A stretch of 64,000 nucleotides of DNA from Streptomyces sp. NBC_01264 (GTDB taxonomy: Bacteria; Actinomycetota; Actinomycetes; Streptomycetales; Streptomycetaceae). A model generated the notes under the pieces. The model saw only the letters and a program-made list of their open reading frames with translations. It had not been told where the DNA came from and did not search any database. Both the position numbers and the translations under genes were made by a program. The first letter of the stretch is position 1. Every line of letters begins with the position of its first letter. Below, piece by piece: positions 7,522-18,851 of the stretch. The stretch lies in contig NZ_JAPEOX010000001.1 of NCBI RefSeq assembly GCF_026340675.1, forward strand, positions 6,696,001 to 6,760,000, read 5' to 3'.

Positions 7522-9405
7522 ATGACCGAGCAGGCCACCGGGGCCCACCATCCGCAGCCGCGGGCCCGTTCCGGCGGACACCAGTCCGCCGCAGTTGAGC
7601 ACGTCACGGGTGCGCAGTCCCTCATCCGCTCTCTCGAAGAGGTGGGGTGCGACACCGTCTTCGGCATCCCGGGCGGCTGCATCCTCCCCGCGTACGACCC
7701 GCTGATGGACTCCAAGAAGGTCCGTCACATCCTGGTCCGCCACGAGCAGGGGGCCGGCCACGCCGCCACCGGCTACGCGCAGGCCACCGGCAAGGTCGGC
7801 GTCTGCATGGCCACCTCCGGCCCGGGCGCGACCAACCTGGTGACCCCGATCGCCGACGCGCACATGGACTCCGTGCCGCTCGTCGCGATCACCGGCCAGG
7901 TCTCCTCCAAGGCGATCGGCACCGACGCCTTCCAGGAGGCGGACATCGTCGGCATCACCATGCCGATCACCAAGCACAACTTCCTGGTCACCAGGGCCGA
8001 GGACATCGCCCGGACCATCGCCGAGGCCTTCCACATCGCCTCCACCGGCCGCCCCGGCCCGGTCCTGGTCGACATCGCCAAGGACGCCCTGCAGGCGAAG
8101 ACCACCTTCTCGTGGCCGCCCAGCCAGGACCTCCCCGGCTACCGGCCGGTCACCAAGCCGCACGCCAAGCAGATCCGCGAGGCCGCGAAGATGATCGCCG
8201 CCGCCAAGCGGCCGGTCCTCTACGTCGGCGGCGGCATCATGAAGGCCGGCGCGACCGCCGAGCTGAAGGTCCTCGCCGAGCTCACCGGCGTCCCGGTCGT
8301 CACCACCCTGATGGCCCTGGGCTCCCTCCCGGACAGCCACCCGCAGAACGTCGGCATGCCGGGCATGCACGGCGCCGTCACCGCCGTGACCGCGCTCCAG
8401 AAGTCGGACCTGCTGATCGCGCTCGGCACCCGCTTCGACGACCGCGTCACCGGCAAGCTGGACAGCTTCGCCCCCTTCGCCAAGGTCATCCACGCGGACA
8501 TCGACCCGGCCGAGATCGGCAAGAACCGCGACGTGGACGTCCCGATCGTCGGTGACGCCCGCGAGGTCATCGCCGACCTGATCCAGGCCGTCCAGGCCGA
8601 GGTCAACGAGGGCAACGCAGGCGACTACACCGCCTGGTGGAAGGACCTCAACCGCTGGCGCGACACCTACCCGCTGGGCTACGACCTGCCCGAGGACGGC
8701 TCGCTCTCCCCCCAGCAGGTCATCGAGCGGATCGGCCAGCTGGCGCCGAAGGGCACCATCTACGCGGCCGGCGTCGGCCAGCACCAGATGTGGGCCTCGC
8801 ACTTCGTGAACTACGAGGAGCCCCGCACCTGGCTGAACTCCGGCGGCGCCGGAACCATGGGCTACGCGGTCCCCGCCGCGATGGGCGCCAAGGTCGGCAT
8901 GCCGGAGCGCACGGTCTGGGCGATCGACGGCGACGGCTGCTTCCAGATGACCAATCAGGAACTGGCCACCTGCGCGCTGAACAACATCCCGATCAAGGTC
9001 GCGATCATCAACAACGGCGCGCTGGGCATGGTCCGCCAGTGGCAGACCCTGTTCTACAACCAGCGGTACTCGAACACCGTCCTGCACGGGGACGAGACGG
9101 GCACCGACACGGCCGTCGGCTCCCAGCTCGGCGAGTCCGCCGCCCCCCGCATGGGCACCCGCGTCCCGGACTTCGTCAAGCTGTCCGAGGCCATGGGCTG
9201 CGTGGCGCTGCGCTGCGAGGACCCGGCCGACCTGGACAAGGTCATCGCCGAGGCCAACGCGATCAACGACCGCCCGGTCGTCGTCGACTTCATCGTCCAC
9301 GAGGACGCCATGGTGTGGCCGATGGTCGCCGCCGGCACCTCGAACGACGAGGTCATGGCCGCCCGGGGCGTCCGCCCCGACTTCGGCGACAACGAAGACG
9401 ACTGA
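7522..9405 (+). CDS. ilvB: acetolactate synthase large (catalytic) subunit
   Basis: IlvB is the ThDP- and FAD-dependent catalytic subunit that condenses two pyruvates to acetolactate, or pyruvate with 2-oxobutyrate, in valine, leucine and isoleucine synthesis. The 627-residue product shows the catalytic Glu in [15 protein letters not shown], the FAD-binding middle domain ([14 protein letters not shown]) and the ThDP motif from [14 protein letters not shown] to INN. The start is placed at the ATG at 7522, seven bases after GAGAAGAG; an ATG at 7516 would add two residues but sits too close to that site. It is the first gene of ilvB-ilvN-ilvC and is controlled by the attenuator directly upstream. 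Confidence 0.97.
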   Translation: MTEQATGAHHPQPRARSGGHQSAAVEHVTGAQSLIRSLEEVGCDTVFGIPGGCILPAYDPLMDSKKVRHILVRHEQGAGHAATGYAQATGKVGVCMATSGPGATNLVTPIADAHMDSVPLVAITGQVSSKAIGTDAFQEADIVGITMPITKHNFLVTRAEDIARTIAEAFHIASTGRPGPVLVDIAKDALQAKTTFSWPPSQDLPGYRPVTKPHAKQIREAAKMIAAAKRPVLYVGGGIMKAGATAELKVLAELTGVPVVTTLMALGSLPDSHPQNVGMPGMHGAVTAVTALQKSDLLIALGTRFDDRVTGKLDSFAPFAKVIHADIDPAEIGKNRDVDVPIVGDAREVIADLIQAVQAEVNEGNAGDYTAWWKDLNRWRDTYPLGYDLPEDGSLSPQQVIERIGQLAPKGTIYAAGVGQHQMWASHFVNYEEPRTWLNSGGAGTMGYAVPAAMGAKVGMPERTVWAIDGDGCFQMTNQELATCALNNIPIKVAIINNGALGMVRQWQTLFYNQRYSNTVLHGDETGTDTAVGSQLGESAAPRMGTRVPDFVKLSEAMGCVALRCEDPADLDKVIAEANAINDRPVVVDFIVHEDAMVWPMVAAGTSNDEVMAARGVRPDFGDNEDD

Positions 9406-11103
<1,698 letters not shown>

Positions 11104-11116
11104 TCCGCTCCGCCAC

Positions 11117-11143
11117 GGGGCCGGGACGGTGCGTCCCGGCCCC
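11117..11143 (+). terminator. hairpin after ilvC
   Basis: GGGGCCGGGACG (11117-11128) and CGTCCCGGCCCC (11132-11143) form a perfect 12-bp stem with a 3-base loop. It has no T-tract, as is common for Streptomyces terminators. It ends the ilvBNC unit. Confidence 0.7.
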
Positions 11144-11381
11144 GCGGCACATCGGCTCAGGACCCGTACGACGGGCCTTGCGGAGGACCGCTTGTCCACC
11201 CTGGCCAATCTCGTGCGGGTGATCCTTCCTTACAGGCGGAATTCCCTTCCGGATCCGCCACTACACTGCTCAACACAACGCGTCAGGCCCACAGTGTCGT
11301 GCGTCTTCCACGCGGCTACCCCCTCCACCGCCTGCGGCCGTCGGGACGGCCGTCCGCACTGGACTTGTGAGGATGACCCAC

Positions 11382-12971
11382 GTGAGCTCGAAACCTGTCG
11401 TACTCATTGCCGAAGAGCTGTCGCCCGCCACTGTCGAGGCGCTCGGCCCGGACTTCGAGATCCGCCACTGCAACGGCGCCGACCGCGCCGAGCTGCTCCC
11501 CGCGATCGTCGACGTCGACGCGATCCTGGTCCGCTCCGCGACCAAGGTCGACGCCGAGGCCATCGCCGCCGCCAAGAAGCTGAAGGTCGTCGCCCGCGCC
11601 GGCGTCGGTCTCGACAACGTCGACGTCTCGTCCGCCACCAAGGCCGGCGTGATGGTCGTGAACGCTCCGACCTCGAACATCGTCACCGCCGCCGAGCTGG
11701 CCTGTGGCCTGCTCGTCGCGACGGCCCGCAACATTCCGCAGGCCAACACCGCCCTGAAGAACGGCGAGTGGAAGCGGAACAAGTACACGGGTGTCGAGCT
11801 CAGCGAGAAGACCCTCGGTGTCGTCGGCCTCGGCCGCATCGGCGTCCTGGTCGCCCAGCGCATGTCGGCCTTCGGCATGAAGATCGTCGCGTACGACCCC
11901 TACGTGCAGCCCGCGCGCGCCGCCCAGATGGGCGTCAAGATGCTGACGCTCGACGAGCTGCTCGAAGTCGCCGACTTCATCACCGTGCACCTGCCCAAGA
12001 CCCCCGAGACCCTCGGTCTCATCGGGGACGAGGCCCTGCACAAGGTCAAGCCGTCCGTCCGCATCGTCAACGCCGCCCGCGGCGGGATCGTGGACGAGGC
12101 CGCGCTGTACTCGGCCATCAAGGAAGGCCGCGTCGCCGGCGCCGGCCTCGACGTGTACGCGAAGGAGCCCTGCACGGACTCCCCGCTGTTCGAGCTCGAC
12201 CAGGTCGTCTGCACCCCGCACCTCGGCGCGTCCACGGACGAGGCCCAGGAGAAGGCCGGTGTCTCGGTCGCCAAGTCGGTGCGCCTCGCGCTCGCCGGTG
12301 AGCTCGTGCCCGACGCGGTCAACGTCCAGGGCGGCGTCATCGCCGAGGACGTCCGTCCCGGCCTGCCGCTCGCCGAGAAGCTCGGCCGCATCTTCACCGC
12401 GCTCGCGGGCGAGGTCGCGGTCCGCCTCGACGTCGAGGTCTGCGGCGAGATCACCCAGCACGACGTCAAGGTGCTCGAACTCTCCGCGCTCAAGGGCGTC
12501 TTCGAGGACGTCGTCGACGAGACGGTCTCCTACGTCAACGCCCCGCTCTTCGCGCAGGAGCGCGGGGTCGAGGTCCGCCTGACCACCTCCTCGGAGTCCC
12601 CGGACCACCGCAACGTGGTGACCGTCCGCGGCACCCTGTCGGACGGCCAGGAAGTCTCGGTCTCCGGCACGCTCGTGGGCCCGAAGCACCTCCAGAAGAT
12701 CGTCGGCATCGGCGAGTACGACGTGGACCTGGCGCTCGCCGACCACATGATCGTCCTGCGCTACGCCGACCGCCCGGGCGTGGTCGGCGCCGTCGGCCGC
12801 ATCCTCGGCGAGGCCGGCCTCAACATCGCGGGCATGCAGGTCGCCCGCGCCGAAGAGGGCGGCGAGGCCCTCGCGGTCCTCACCGTCGACGCCGAGGCCC
12901 CGGTGAACGTCCTCGCGGACATCGCCACCGAGATCGGCGCCGTCTCGGCCCGTACGGTCAGCCTCGGCTGA
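11382..12971 (+). CDS. serA: D-3-phosphoglycerate dehydrogenase (long form with ACT domain)
   Basis: SerA oxidises 3-phosphoglycerate to phosphohydroxypyruvate with NAD, the first step of serine synthesis. The 529-residue product has the substrate and NAD domains (RAGVGLDNVDV, GVVGLGRIGVLVAQR, catalytic Arg in NAARGG, Glu in KEPC, His in TPHLGAST), an intervening regulatory domain, and a C-terminal ACT domain (ADRPGVVGAVGRILGEAG near residue 460) that senses serine. I chose the GTG at 11382 (VSSKPVVLIAEE) because GTGAGGA lies eight bases upstream. An ATG at 11373 and a GTG at 11367 in the same frame are poorly spaced. The 238 bases after the ilvC hairpin hold its promoter; I see no leader peptide there. 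Confidence 0.95.
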   Translation: MSSKPVVLIAEELSPATVEALGPDFEIRHCNGADRAELLPAIVDVDAILVRSATKVDAEAIAAAKKLKVVARAGVGLDNVDVSSATKAGVMVVNAPTSNIVTAAELACGLLVATARNIPQANTALKNGEWKRNKYTGVELSEKTLGVVGLGRIGVLVAQRMSAFGMKIVAYDPYVQPARAAQMGVKMLTLDELLEVADFITVHLPKTPETLGLIGDEALHKVKPSVRIVNAARGGIVDEAALYSAIKEGRVAGAGLDVYAKEPCTDSPLFELDQVVCTPHLGASTDEAQEKAGVSVAKSVRLALAGELVPDAVNVQGGVIAEDVRPGLPLAEKLGRIFTALAGEVAVRLDVEVCGEITQHDVKVLELSALKGVFEDVVDETVSYVNAPLFAQERGVEVRLTTSSESPDHRNVVTVRGTLSDGQEVSVSGTLVGPKHLQKIVGIGEYDVDLALADHMIVLRYADRPGVVGAVGRILGEAGLNIAGMQVARAEEGGEALAVLTVDAEAPVNVLADIATEIGAVSARTVSLG

Positions 12972-12992
12972 CGCTGCGGCAGCGGACATGCG

Positions 12993-13025
12993 CGAAGGGC
13001 CCGGGGGAGACCCCGGGCCCCTTCG
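12993..13025 (+). terminator. hairpin after serA
   Basis: CGAAGGGCCCGGGG pairs with CCCCGGGCCCCTTCG with one bulged base. It lies between the convergent ends of serA and the exporter gene and probably serves both. Confidence 0.7.
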
Positions 13026-13048
13026 TGTTTCCCGCCCCGCTACGTCGC

Positions 13049-14593
13049 TCAGTGCGCGAGCGCTTCGACGGCCGGGGCCGGCTCCGCCGGGGCCTGGGCC
13101 TGCGCTCCGCGGCCCCGGAGCAGGGCCGCGGCGAGCACCGCCGCCGCGAGGAGCAGGACCGTACCGCCCCAGGCGGCGTACTGCATCGCGTGCACGAAGG
13201 CCTCCCGGGCCGCGGCCAGGACCTGTGCGCCGGCCGCGCCGCCGAGCCCCTGGGCGGTGGCCACGGCCCCGCCGAGGGTCTCCCGCACGGCGGGCTCGGA
13301 GCCGGCCAGGTCGGAGCGGTAGACGGCCGTGCCCAGGCTGCCCAGGACGGCCATCCCGAGGGCGCCGCCGAACTCCTGGCCGGTCTCCAGCAGGGAGGCG
13401 GCGGAGCCGGCCTTCTCGGCGGGGGCGGAGCCGAGCGCCATGTCGGAGACCAGGGACATCACGGTGACGATGCCGCTCGCGAGGACCCCCGCTCCGGTCA
13501 GCAGCAGCCACAGCGAGTCGGTGCCCACCAGGCCGATCAGGACGAACCCGGCGGCGGCCAGGACGAAGCCGCCCGAGACGACGTAGGCCCGGTCGGTCTT
13601 CTGCGCGAGGGCCGCGCCGACGGGGGCGGCGGCGCCGATGACGACCGAGGGGGCGAGGCTCCAGAGGGCGGCTTCCAGGGTGCCCATGCCGAGCACCGAC
13701 TGCAGGTACTGGGTGGTGAAGTAGGCCGAGCCCATCATGGCGAAGGCGGCGACGGTGTTCAGGCCGATGCCGGCGCCGAAGCCGCGCTTCCGGAAGAGGG
13801 TCCGGGAGACCATGGCATCGGTACGGGTGCGCTGGCGGCGGACGAAGAGGTACCCGAAGGCGAGGCCGGCGGCGAGGCGGCCGGCGCGGAGCGGGGTGAA
13901 GCCCTCGGCGGCGATCTCCTTGAGCCCGTAGACCACCGGCAGCACGGCGGCCATCGACAGCGGCACGCTCAGCAGGTCGAAGCGGCCGGGCGCCGGGTCC
14001 TTGAACTCGGGGACCAGCACGGGGACCAGGACCAGCAGGAGCAGCATCGCGGGCACGTTGATCAGGAAGACGGAGCCCCACCAGAAGTGGTTCAGCATCA
14101 CGCCGCTCATGACCGAGCCGAGGGCGATGCCGCCGGTCATGGCGCCGGACCAGATCGCGATGGCCTTGCCGCGCTGCCGCTCGTCCTGGAAGAGGTTGCG
14201 GACCAGGGCGAGCGTGGACGGCATCAGGGTCGCGCCGCCGATTCCGAGCAGTACCCGGGCCGCGATGAGCATCTCGGCGCTGGTGGCGTAGGCGGCGGCG
14301 ACGGAGGCGAGTCCGAAGGCGGCCGCGCCGGCCAGGAGCAGCTTGCGGCGGCCGATCCGGTCGCCGAGCGAGCCCATCGTGATGAGCAGGCCCGAGAGGG
14401 CGAAGGCGTAGCTGTCGAAGATCCAGAGCTGCTGCGTGGCGCTGGGGTCCAGCTCCCGGGTGATGGCCGGGATGGCGAAGTAGAGGACGGAGACGTCCAT
14501 CGAGACCAGGAGCAGCGGGAGCACGAGAACGGTGAAGGCGATCCATTCCCGGCGACCGGCGGGACGTGCTGCGGGGTTCTGGGGGTTCGTCAT
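13049..14593 (-). CDS. MFS multidrug exporter, DHA2 (EmrB/QacA) family
   Basis: This 514-residue integral membrane protein has about 14 helices, typical of the drug:H+ antiporter-2 family. The family signatures are visible: LDVSVLYFAIPAI-like motif D1 (here SMDVSVLYFAIP), the loop motif GSLGDRIGRRKLL near residue 85, and the antiporter motif C region IALGSVMSGVM near 165. It probably exports a hydrophobic toxic compound. The ATG at 14593 (MTNPQNPAARP) is preferred over a TTG three codons upstream. No clear ribosome site is seen, so translation may be leaderless. It diverges from the TetR gene at 14697, and the 103 bases between them contain a palindromic operator, which makes this a standard TetR-regulated efflux pair. 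Confidence 0.9.
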   Translation of the reverse strand: MTNPQNPAARPAGRREWIAFTVLVLPLLLVSMDVSVLYFAIPAITRELDPSATQQLWIFDSYAFALSGLLITMGSLGDRIGRRKLLLAGAAAFGLASVAAAYATSAEMLIAARVLLGIGGATLMPSTLALVRNLFQDERQRGKAIAIWSGAMTGGIALGSVMSGVMLNHFWWGSVFLINVPAMLLLLVLVPVLVPEFKDPAPGRFDLLSVPLSMAAVLPVVYGLKEIAAEGFTPLRAGRLAAGLAFGYLFVRRQRTRTDAMVSRTLFRKRGFGAGIGLNTVAAFAMMGSAYFTTQYLQSVLGMGTLEAALWSLAPSVVIGAAAPVGAALAQKTDRAYVVSGGFVLAAAGFVLIGLVGTDSLWLLLTGAGVLASGIVTVMSLVSDMALGSAPAEKAGSAASLLETGQEFGGALGMAVLGSLGTAVYRSDLAGSEPAVRETLGGAVATAQGLGGAAGAQVLAAAREAFVHAMQYAAWGGTVLLLAAAVLAAALLRGRGAQAQAPAEPAPAVEALAH

Positions 14594-14631
14594 GAGCAGC
14601 AATGTACAAGCGTCATAAACGCCTGTCTAGT

Positions 14632-14652
14632 ACGACCGTATAGAACGGTTGT
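14632..14652. promoter_or_regulatory. candidate TetR operator
   Basis: ACGACCGT (14632-14639) and ACGGTTGT (14645-14652) form an inverted repeat with one mismatch around a 5-base spacer, midway in the divergent exporter/TetR intergenic region. Position and symmetry fit the operator of the adjacent TetR repressor. Confidence 0.55.
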
Positions 14653-14696
14653 GTAGGACGTTTGTCTTGGACGGGTGTCTTGGCTACCGTGAAGCC

Positions 14697-15287
14697 ATGG
14701 GACATCGCGAAGACTTGCTGGAAGGTGCCAAGAAGTGCCTGGTCGAGAAGGGTTTCGTGGGCACGACCGCCCGCGACGTCGTCAAGGCGTCGGGTGCGAA
14801 CCTGGCCTCGATCGGCTACCACTACGGCTCCAAGGACGCCCTCATGACGGAGGCGTTCCTCGCTCTCATCCAGGAGTGGGGTGACCAGTTCACGGCGAAG
14901 GTGAAGGGTGACGGCGGCTCGCTGGAACGCTTCCGCTCGGTCTGGGACGGGGTGCACGCCGGGCACGAGGAGTCGGGCCCGATCTGGGCGGCCAGCATGG
15001 AGGTCGCACTCACCCGGGACCGGCTGCCGGAACTGCGGGCGTTGCTCGCCGCCTCGCAGGGGGAGGGGCGCAAGGGGCTGGTCTCGATGTTCACCGGCGT
15101 GCCCGAGGAGGACCTGACGGCGGAGGACCTGCGGACCGCGGGCGCCTTCTACCAGGCCCTGCTGAACGGATTCATGCTCCAGTGGCTCTTCGACCCCGCG
15201 TCGGCGGCGACTCCCGCGGAGCTGACGGAGGGCATGCGTCGGGCGGTGGCAGCGATGGCGAGGACGGCCCCGTCGGCCGGGGAGTAA
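14697..15287 (+). CDS. TetR-family repressor of the divergent exporter
   Basis: This is a 196-residue regulator. The N-terminal TetR helix-turn-helix runs over about residues 5-50 (LLEGAKKCLVEKGFVGTTARD, here split; then ASIGYHYGSKDALM). A ligand-binding helical domain follows, ending near LTEGMRRAVAAMART. The ATG at 14697 gives MGHREDLLEGA, the usual N-terminus; the open frame begins 16 codons earlier inside the operator. It is divergent from the DHA2 exporter, so it most likely represses that gene and itself and is released by a transported compound. Ligand unknown. Confidence 0.88.
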   Translation: MGHREDLLEGAKKCLVEKGFVGTTARDVVKASGANLASIGYHYGSKDALMTEAFLALIQEWGDQFTAKVKGDGGSLERFRSVWDGVHAGHEESGPIWAASMEVALTRDRLPELRALLAASQGEGRKGLVSMFTGVPEEDLTAEDLRTAGAFYQALLNGFMLQWLFDPASAATPAELTEGMRRAVAAMARTAPSAGE

Positions 15288-15355
15288 CCGGAGCCGGAAC
15301 CGCCGCCGCGATGCCCGCGTCCCAGCCCCGAATCGGCCCGGCCGGAGGGGGAGTT

Positions 15356-16267
15356 GTGAGACGTACGGTGATGGTGTCGGCGGTGTTGCTCGGGGTGTTC
15401 GCGGCGGCGGGATGCGAGGGCGTGTGGACGCCCCGGAACGATGCGGCGGATCTGCGGCCCCGGATGGCGGAGGTGGCGCGGGCCTGGGAGGGCTCCGCGC
15501 AACTGAAGGAGTGGCGCGAGGGGTTCCACCTGCTGGAGGACCCCGTTCGGCTGCCGGCGGGGGCCTTCCGCGACGGGTACGACAAGACCGCCTACGAGGA
15601 GCGCAACTTCGCCCTGCGCGGCACACCGGCCGAGCTGGGCGGTCCGGGCGGGCAAGGTGCGACGGGTGGGCCGGGCGGACGGTCCGGCCGGATCAGCTGG
15701 GCCGACGGGACCTCCCTCGACGTCACCGTGCTGAGCGCGACCGAGACGTACGACGCGCTCACGGGCGGGGCGCCCACCCGCGAACGCCCCTTGACCGTCA
15801 CGGGAGTCCGCTCCGGCGAGCTGACCATGAAGACCAGTCGCGGCCCCGCCCGGGTCCCGGTCTGGTTCTTCGACCTGGAGGGGTACGCGGAGCCGCTCGC
15901 CCGGGTCGCCGTCGCGAAGGCGGAGCGGGCCGAGCCGCCGATCCCGCCGATGCGGTCCCTCGACGACAGCACCTCGGAACTGTTCGGCCACGACGCCGCG
16001 GATCCCGCCGCCACCGCCTTCACCGTGGACGCCGGGCACGGGGCGTGTGACGGCGGGGTCGCCGTCGAGGTCCTGGAGGGGGCCGACACGGTGGTCCTGG
16101 GCGGCCGCATCCTGCCGGGCAAGAAGCCCGGCAAGGGCGAGGGGTGCCCCTTGATCATGCTCAAGGCGACGGTCCCCGTGACGCTGACCAGGCCGCTCGG
16201 GAACCGGGTCCTGATCGACGCGGTATCGGGTGCGGCGCTGGGCCGTTCGGGCGGCGCCGTGCGCTGA
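15356..16267 (+). CDS. putative lipoprotein of unknown function
   Basis: The 303-residue product starts with a short lipoprotein signal, VRRTVMVSAVLLGVFAAAGC, with the modified Cys at about residue 20. The mature part is hydrophilic, has no repeats, and contains paired basic/acidic segments (GRILPGKKPGKGEGCPLIMLKA) and two further Cys residues (about 231 and 262) that could form a disulfide. I recognise no catalytic motif and no family. The GTG at 15356 follows GGAGGGGGAG at good spacing; the longer open frame starting at 15182 overlaps the TetR gene. It lies 68 bases after TetR on the same strand and may share its transcript. Confidence 0.75.
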   Translation: MRRTVMVSAVLLGVFAAAGCEGVWTPRNDAADLRPRMAEVARAWEGSAQLKEWREGFHLLEDPVRLPAGAFRDGYDKTAYEERNFALRGTPAELGGPGGQGATGGPGGRSGRISWADGTSLDVTVLSATETYDALTGGAPTRERPLTVTGVRSGELTMKTSRGPARVPVWFFDLEGYAEPLARVAVAKAERAEPPIPPMRSLDDSTSELFGHDAADPAATAFTVDAGHGACDGGVAVEVLEGADTVVLGGRILPGKKPGKGEGCPLIMLKATVPVTLTRPLGNRVLIDAVSGAALGRSGGAVR

Positions 16268-16349
16268 CGGGGCCGGCGCGGGGGGTGCCTCCGGGGCGTG
16301 CCTCCGGGGCCGGCCGACCCGCCGTTCGGGACGGCCCGGCCCCGGCCGG

Positions 16350-17723
16350 TCAGCCGTGGAGCCGGGCCGCCTTGAGGGCCATGTGGAGGAGCAGGCGGTC
16401 CTCGCCCTCGTCCAGGTCGAGGCCGGTCAGCTGCTCCACCCGGGACAGGCGGTAGTACAGGGTCTGGCGGTGGATGCCCAGGGCCGCCGCCGCGCGGCCC
16501 GCCTGGCCGGCGCAGTCCAGGAACACCTCCGCCGTCCGGGCCAGTTCGGGATTGGCCGGGCCGCGCAGGGCGCGGCCCACCGGGTCGTCCAGGGCCTCCT
16601 CGGCGACGGAGGCCAGCATGCGGTAGGGCCCGATCGCGGACCACTGCGCGACCGGCCCGAGCCGCGGCCCGGCGGCGGCGGCCCGGGCGGCGGCGGTGGC
16701 CTGCTGCCAGGCGGCGGGGAGCGCGGTGAGCGCCCGCACGGGGTCGGACACCCCGGCGGTCACCCCGCCGGGGGCGGGGCTCGGGGCGGAGCCGGCGCCG
16801 CCGGGCGAGCCCGCGCCGGCGGGCGGCACGGGCCGTGCCGCACGGGGCGCGGTGCCGGAGCCGGCCGCGGTGCCGGAGCCGGCCGTGGAGCGGGAGCCGC
16901 CCGCGGTGCCGGTGCCGCCCGCGGTGGCCGCCGTGGGACGCCCCGCGCCGGCGGCCGGGCCGGAGGGTGGCGTGCCCGGGAGGAGCCGGGAGATCGCCGT
17001 CATGGCCGGGGCCAGGGGGTCCGCGCCGCGCAGCCGGACCAGGACCGCCAGGCACTGGCCCGCCGGGGCGCCGCCGCCCGGGCGGGGTTCCCGCTCGCCG
17101 GCCCCCCGCCAGGGCACCACGCACACGGCCGCCGCTCCCGGGACCGAAGCCGGGGCCTCGCCGGGCCACGGGCTCACGCAGACCGCGGCGTGCGGTCCCT
17201 CGCCGCCCGGACCGAGTGCCACCCGTAGGGCGGCCACCGCCATGTCCTGCTGCCAGCCGCGCCCGGCGGTGAGCACCGCGAGGAACTCCCGGGACAGGTC
17301 GGCCCCCGCCCGGGCCTCCTCCGCGAGCAGCAGCCCGATCCGCTGGGCCACCTCCATGGCGGCGGCCAGCGCCTGCGCGTCGGGGCGCGGCTCCTGATCG
17401 AGGAGCCATACGTAGCCCTGGACGATCCCGCGGTAGCGCACCGGCAGGCAGATCCGGCCCCGGAAGACGCCGGCGTCGGGGGCGGCCGGGATCCTGACCG
17501 GTCCGGTGGCGCGGGCGATGCCGAAGCCCTCGAACCAGGCCCGGACGGCCGCCGTCGACTGGCGGGTCAGGATCGAGCGGGTCCGTACCGGGTCCATGGC
17601 CAGGTCGTCGTCGCTGTCGTGCGCGCCGAAGGCGATGAGGCGGAAGTCCCGGTTCTCCAGCGTCGCGGGAGCGCCGAGCAGCGCCGAAATCTCGTCCACC
17701 AGGTCCTGGTAATCGCCTTTCAC
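16350..17723 (-). CDS. PucR-family regulator, probable regulator of proline catabolism
   Basis: This is a regulator of about 457 residues. The C-terminus is the PucR helix-turn-helix ([20 protein letters not shown], then [21 protein letters not shown]). The N-terminal two fifths ([22 protein letters not shown], split here) resemble a GAF-like sensory part. Between them lies a long Gly/Ala/Ser/Thr-rich linker (about residues 250-320). I chose the GTG at 17723, which gives [13 protein letters not shown] with GGGAGA eight bases upstream; a GTG two codons earlier is too close to that site. It is divergent from putB, and PucR proteins near putB/pruA regulate proline use in actinobacteria, so that role is inferred from position. 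Confidence 0.82.
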   Translation of the reverse strand: MKGDYQDLVDEISALLGAPATLENRDFRLIAFGAHDSDDDLAMDPVRTRSILTRQSTAAVRAWFEGFGIARATGPVRIPAAPDAGVFRGRICLPVRYRGIVQGYVWLLDQEPRPDAQALAAAMEVAQRIGLLLAEEARAGADLSREFLAVLTAGRGWQQDMAVAALRVALGPGGEGPHAAVCVSPWPGEAPASVPGAAAVCVVPWRGAGEREPRPGGGAPAGQCLAVLVRLRGADPLAPAMTAISRLLPGTPPSGPAAGAGRPTAATAGGTGTAGGSRSTAGSGTAAGSGTAPRAARPVPPAGAGSPGGAGSAPSPAPGGVTAGVSDPVRALTALPAAWQQATAAARAAAAGPRLGPVAQWSAIGPYRMLASVAEEALDDPVGRALRGPANPELARTAEVFLDCAGQAGRAAAALGIHRQTLYYRLSRVEQLTGLDLDEGEDRLLLHMALKAARLHG

Positions 17724-17790
17724 CCGCACATTCTCCCACCCCCGCAGCGGCTCTTCAGACAGATGTATGAGATCCGGGCCACGGATGCGT

Positions 17791-17800
17791 GACAGCTGTC
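17791..17800. promoter_or_regulatory. palindrome in the pucR-putB intergenic region
   Basis: GACAGCTGTC is a perfect 10-bp palindrome located about 68 bases before the PucR start and 125 bases before putB. It is a candidate site for the adjacent regulator. The rest of the 201-base gap is AT-richer than the genes and must carry both promoters. Confidence 0.35.
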
Positions 17801-17924
17801 GATGGCAGAGGATCGGGGAGATCCCTAGGTTTCACGGTGGTTTTACTTGCGTTTTCCTTATGGCCTCCGTCGTCCCGGCGCGGGCTGAATGTCTCCTTCT
17901 GTCCGCCCCCGTTGGAGGTACCCC

Positions 17925-18851
17925 GTGCTGGGTCCCGCGATCCTCGCCGCCTCGCGCAGCGACAAGATGCGCCGAATCGTCTCTGCCGCCCCGGTGACCA
18001 AGCCCGTGGTGAACCGGTTCATCCCCGGTGAGACGGTCGACCAGGTCATCCCGATCGTCGAGGACCTGACGGGCAAGGGCCTGGAGGTGACCCTCGACGT
18101 CGTCGGCGAGGACATCACCACCGTGGAGCAGTCCCACGCCGCGCGTGACGCCTACCTCCAGCTGATCGAGCAGCTCGCCCACCTGGACCTCGGCGAGACC
18201 GTCGAGATGTCCGTGAAGCTCTCCATGTTCGGCCAGGCGCTGGAAGGCGGCCACGAGCTCGCCCTCGCCAACGTCCGCCCGGTCGTCGAGGCCGCCGCCG
18301 CCATCGGCACCACCGTGACCCTGGACGCCGAGGACCACACCACCCTCGACTCGATGTTCGCCATCCACGAGGAGCTGCGCCGCGACTTCCCGCAGACCGG
18401 CTGCGTGATCCAGGCGTACCTCTTCCGCACCGAGGCCGACGCCCGGCGCCTGGCCGCGGCCGGCAGCCGCGTACGCATCGTGAAGGGCGCCTACAAGGAG
18501 CCCGCCGAGGTCGCGTACCAGGACAAGGCCGAGATCGACAAGGCGTACGTCCGCATCATGAAGATCCTGATGGAGGGCGAGGGCTACCCGATGATCGGGT
18601 CCCACGACCCGCGCCTGATCGCGATCGCCCAGGAGCTGGCACGGCAGGCCGGGCGCAAGCTCGACGAGTACGAGTTCCAGATGCTCTACGGCATCCGCGG
18701 CGAGGAGCACCTGCGACTGGCCGCCGAGGGCCACCGGATGCGCGTGTACACGGCCTACGGGACCGACTGGTACGGATACTTCATGCGGCGCCTCGCGGAG
18801 AAGCCGGCCAACCTGCTCTTCTTCCTCCGCTCGATGATCACCAAGAACTAG
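17925..18851 (+). CDS. putB: proline dehydrogenase (monofunctional)
   Basis: This 308-residue FAD enzyme oxidises proline to pyrroline-5-carboxylate. The ProDH barrel signatures are present: VSVKLS-like EMSVKLSMFG near residue 95, DAEDHTTLDS, GCVIQAYLFRTEAD, RIVKGAYKEPAE, and the C-terminal YEFQMLYGIRGEEH followed by RVYTAYGTDWYGYFMRRLAE, which binds proline. Its length fits the monofunctional enzymes of Gram-positive bacteria rather than the fused PutA. The GTG at 17925 follows GGAGGTACCCC. The stop codon lies within the left arm of the long inverted repeat that separates it from pruA, its partner in the pathway. Confidence 0.93.
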   Translation: MLGPAILAASRSDKMRRIVSAAPVTKPVVNRFIPGETVDQVIPIVEDLTGKGLEVTLDVVGEDITTVEQSHAARDAYLQLIEQLAHLDLGETVEMSVKLSMFGQALEGGHELALANVRPVVEAAAAIGTTVTLDAEDHTTLDSMFAIHEELRRDFPQTGCVIQAYLFRTEADARRLAAAGSRVRIVKGAYKEPAEVAYQDKAEIDKAYVRIMKILMEGEGYPMIGSHDPRLIAIAQELARQAGRKLDEYEFQMLYGIRGEEHLRLAAEGHRMRVYTAYGTDWYGYFMRRLAEKPANLLFFLRSMITKN

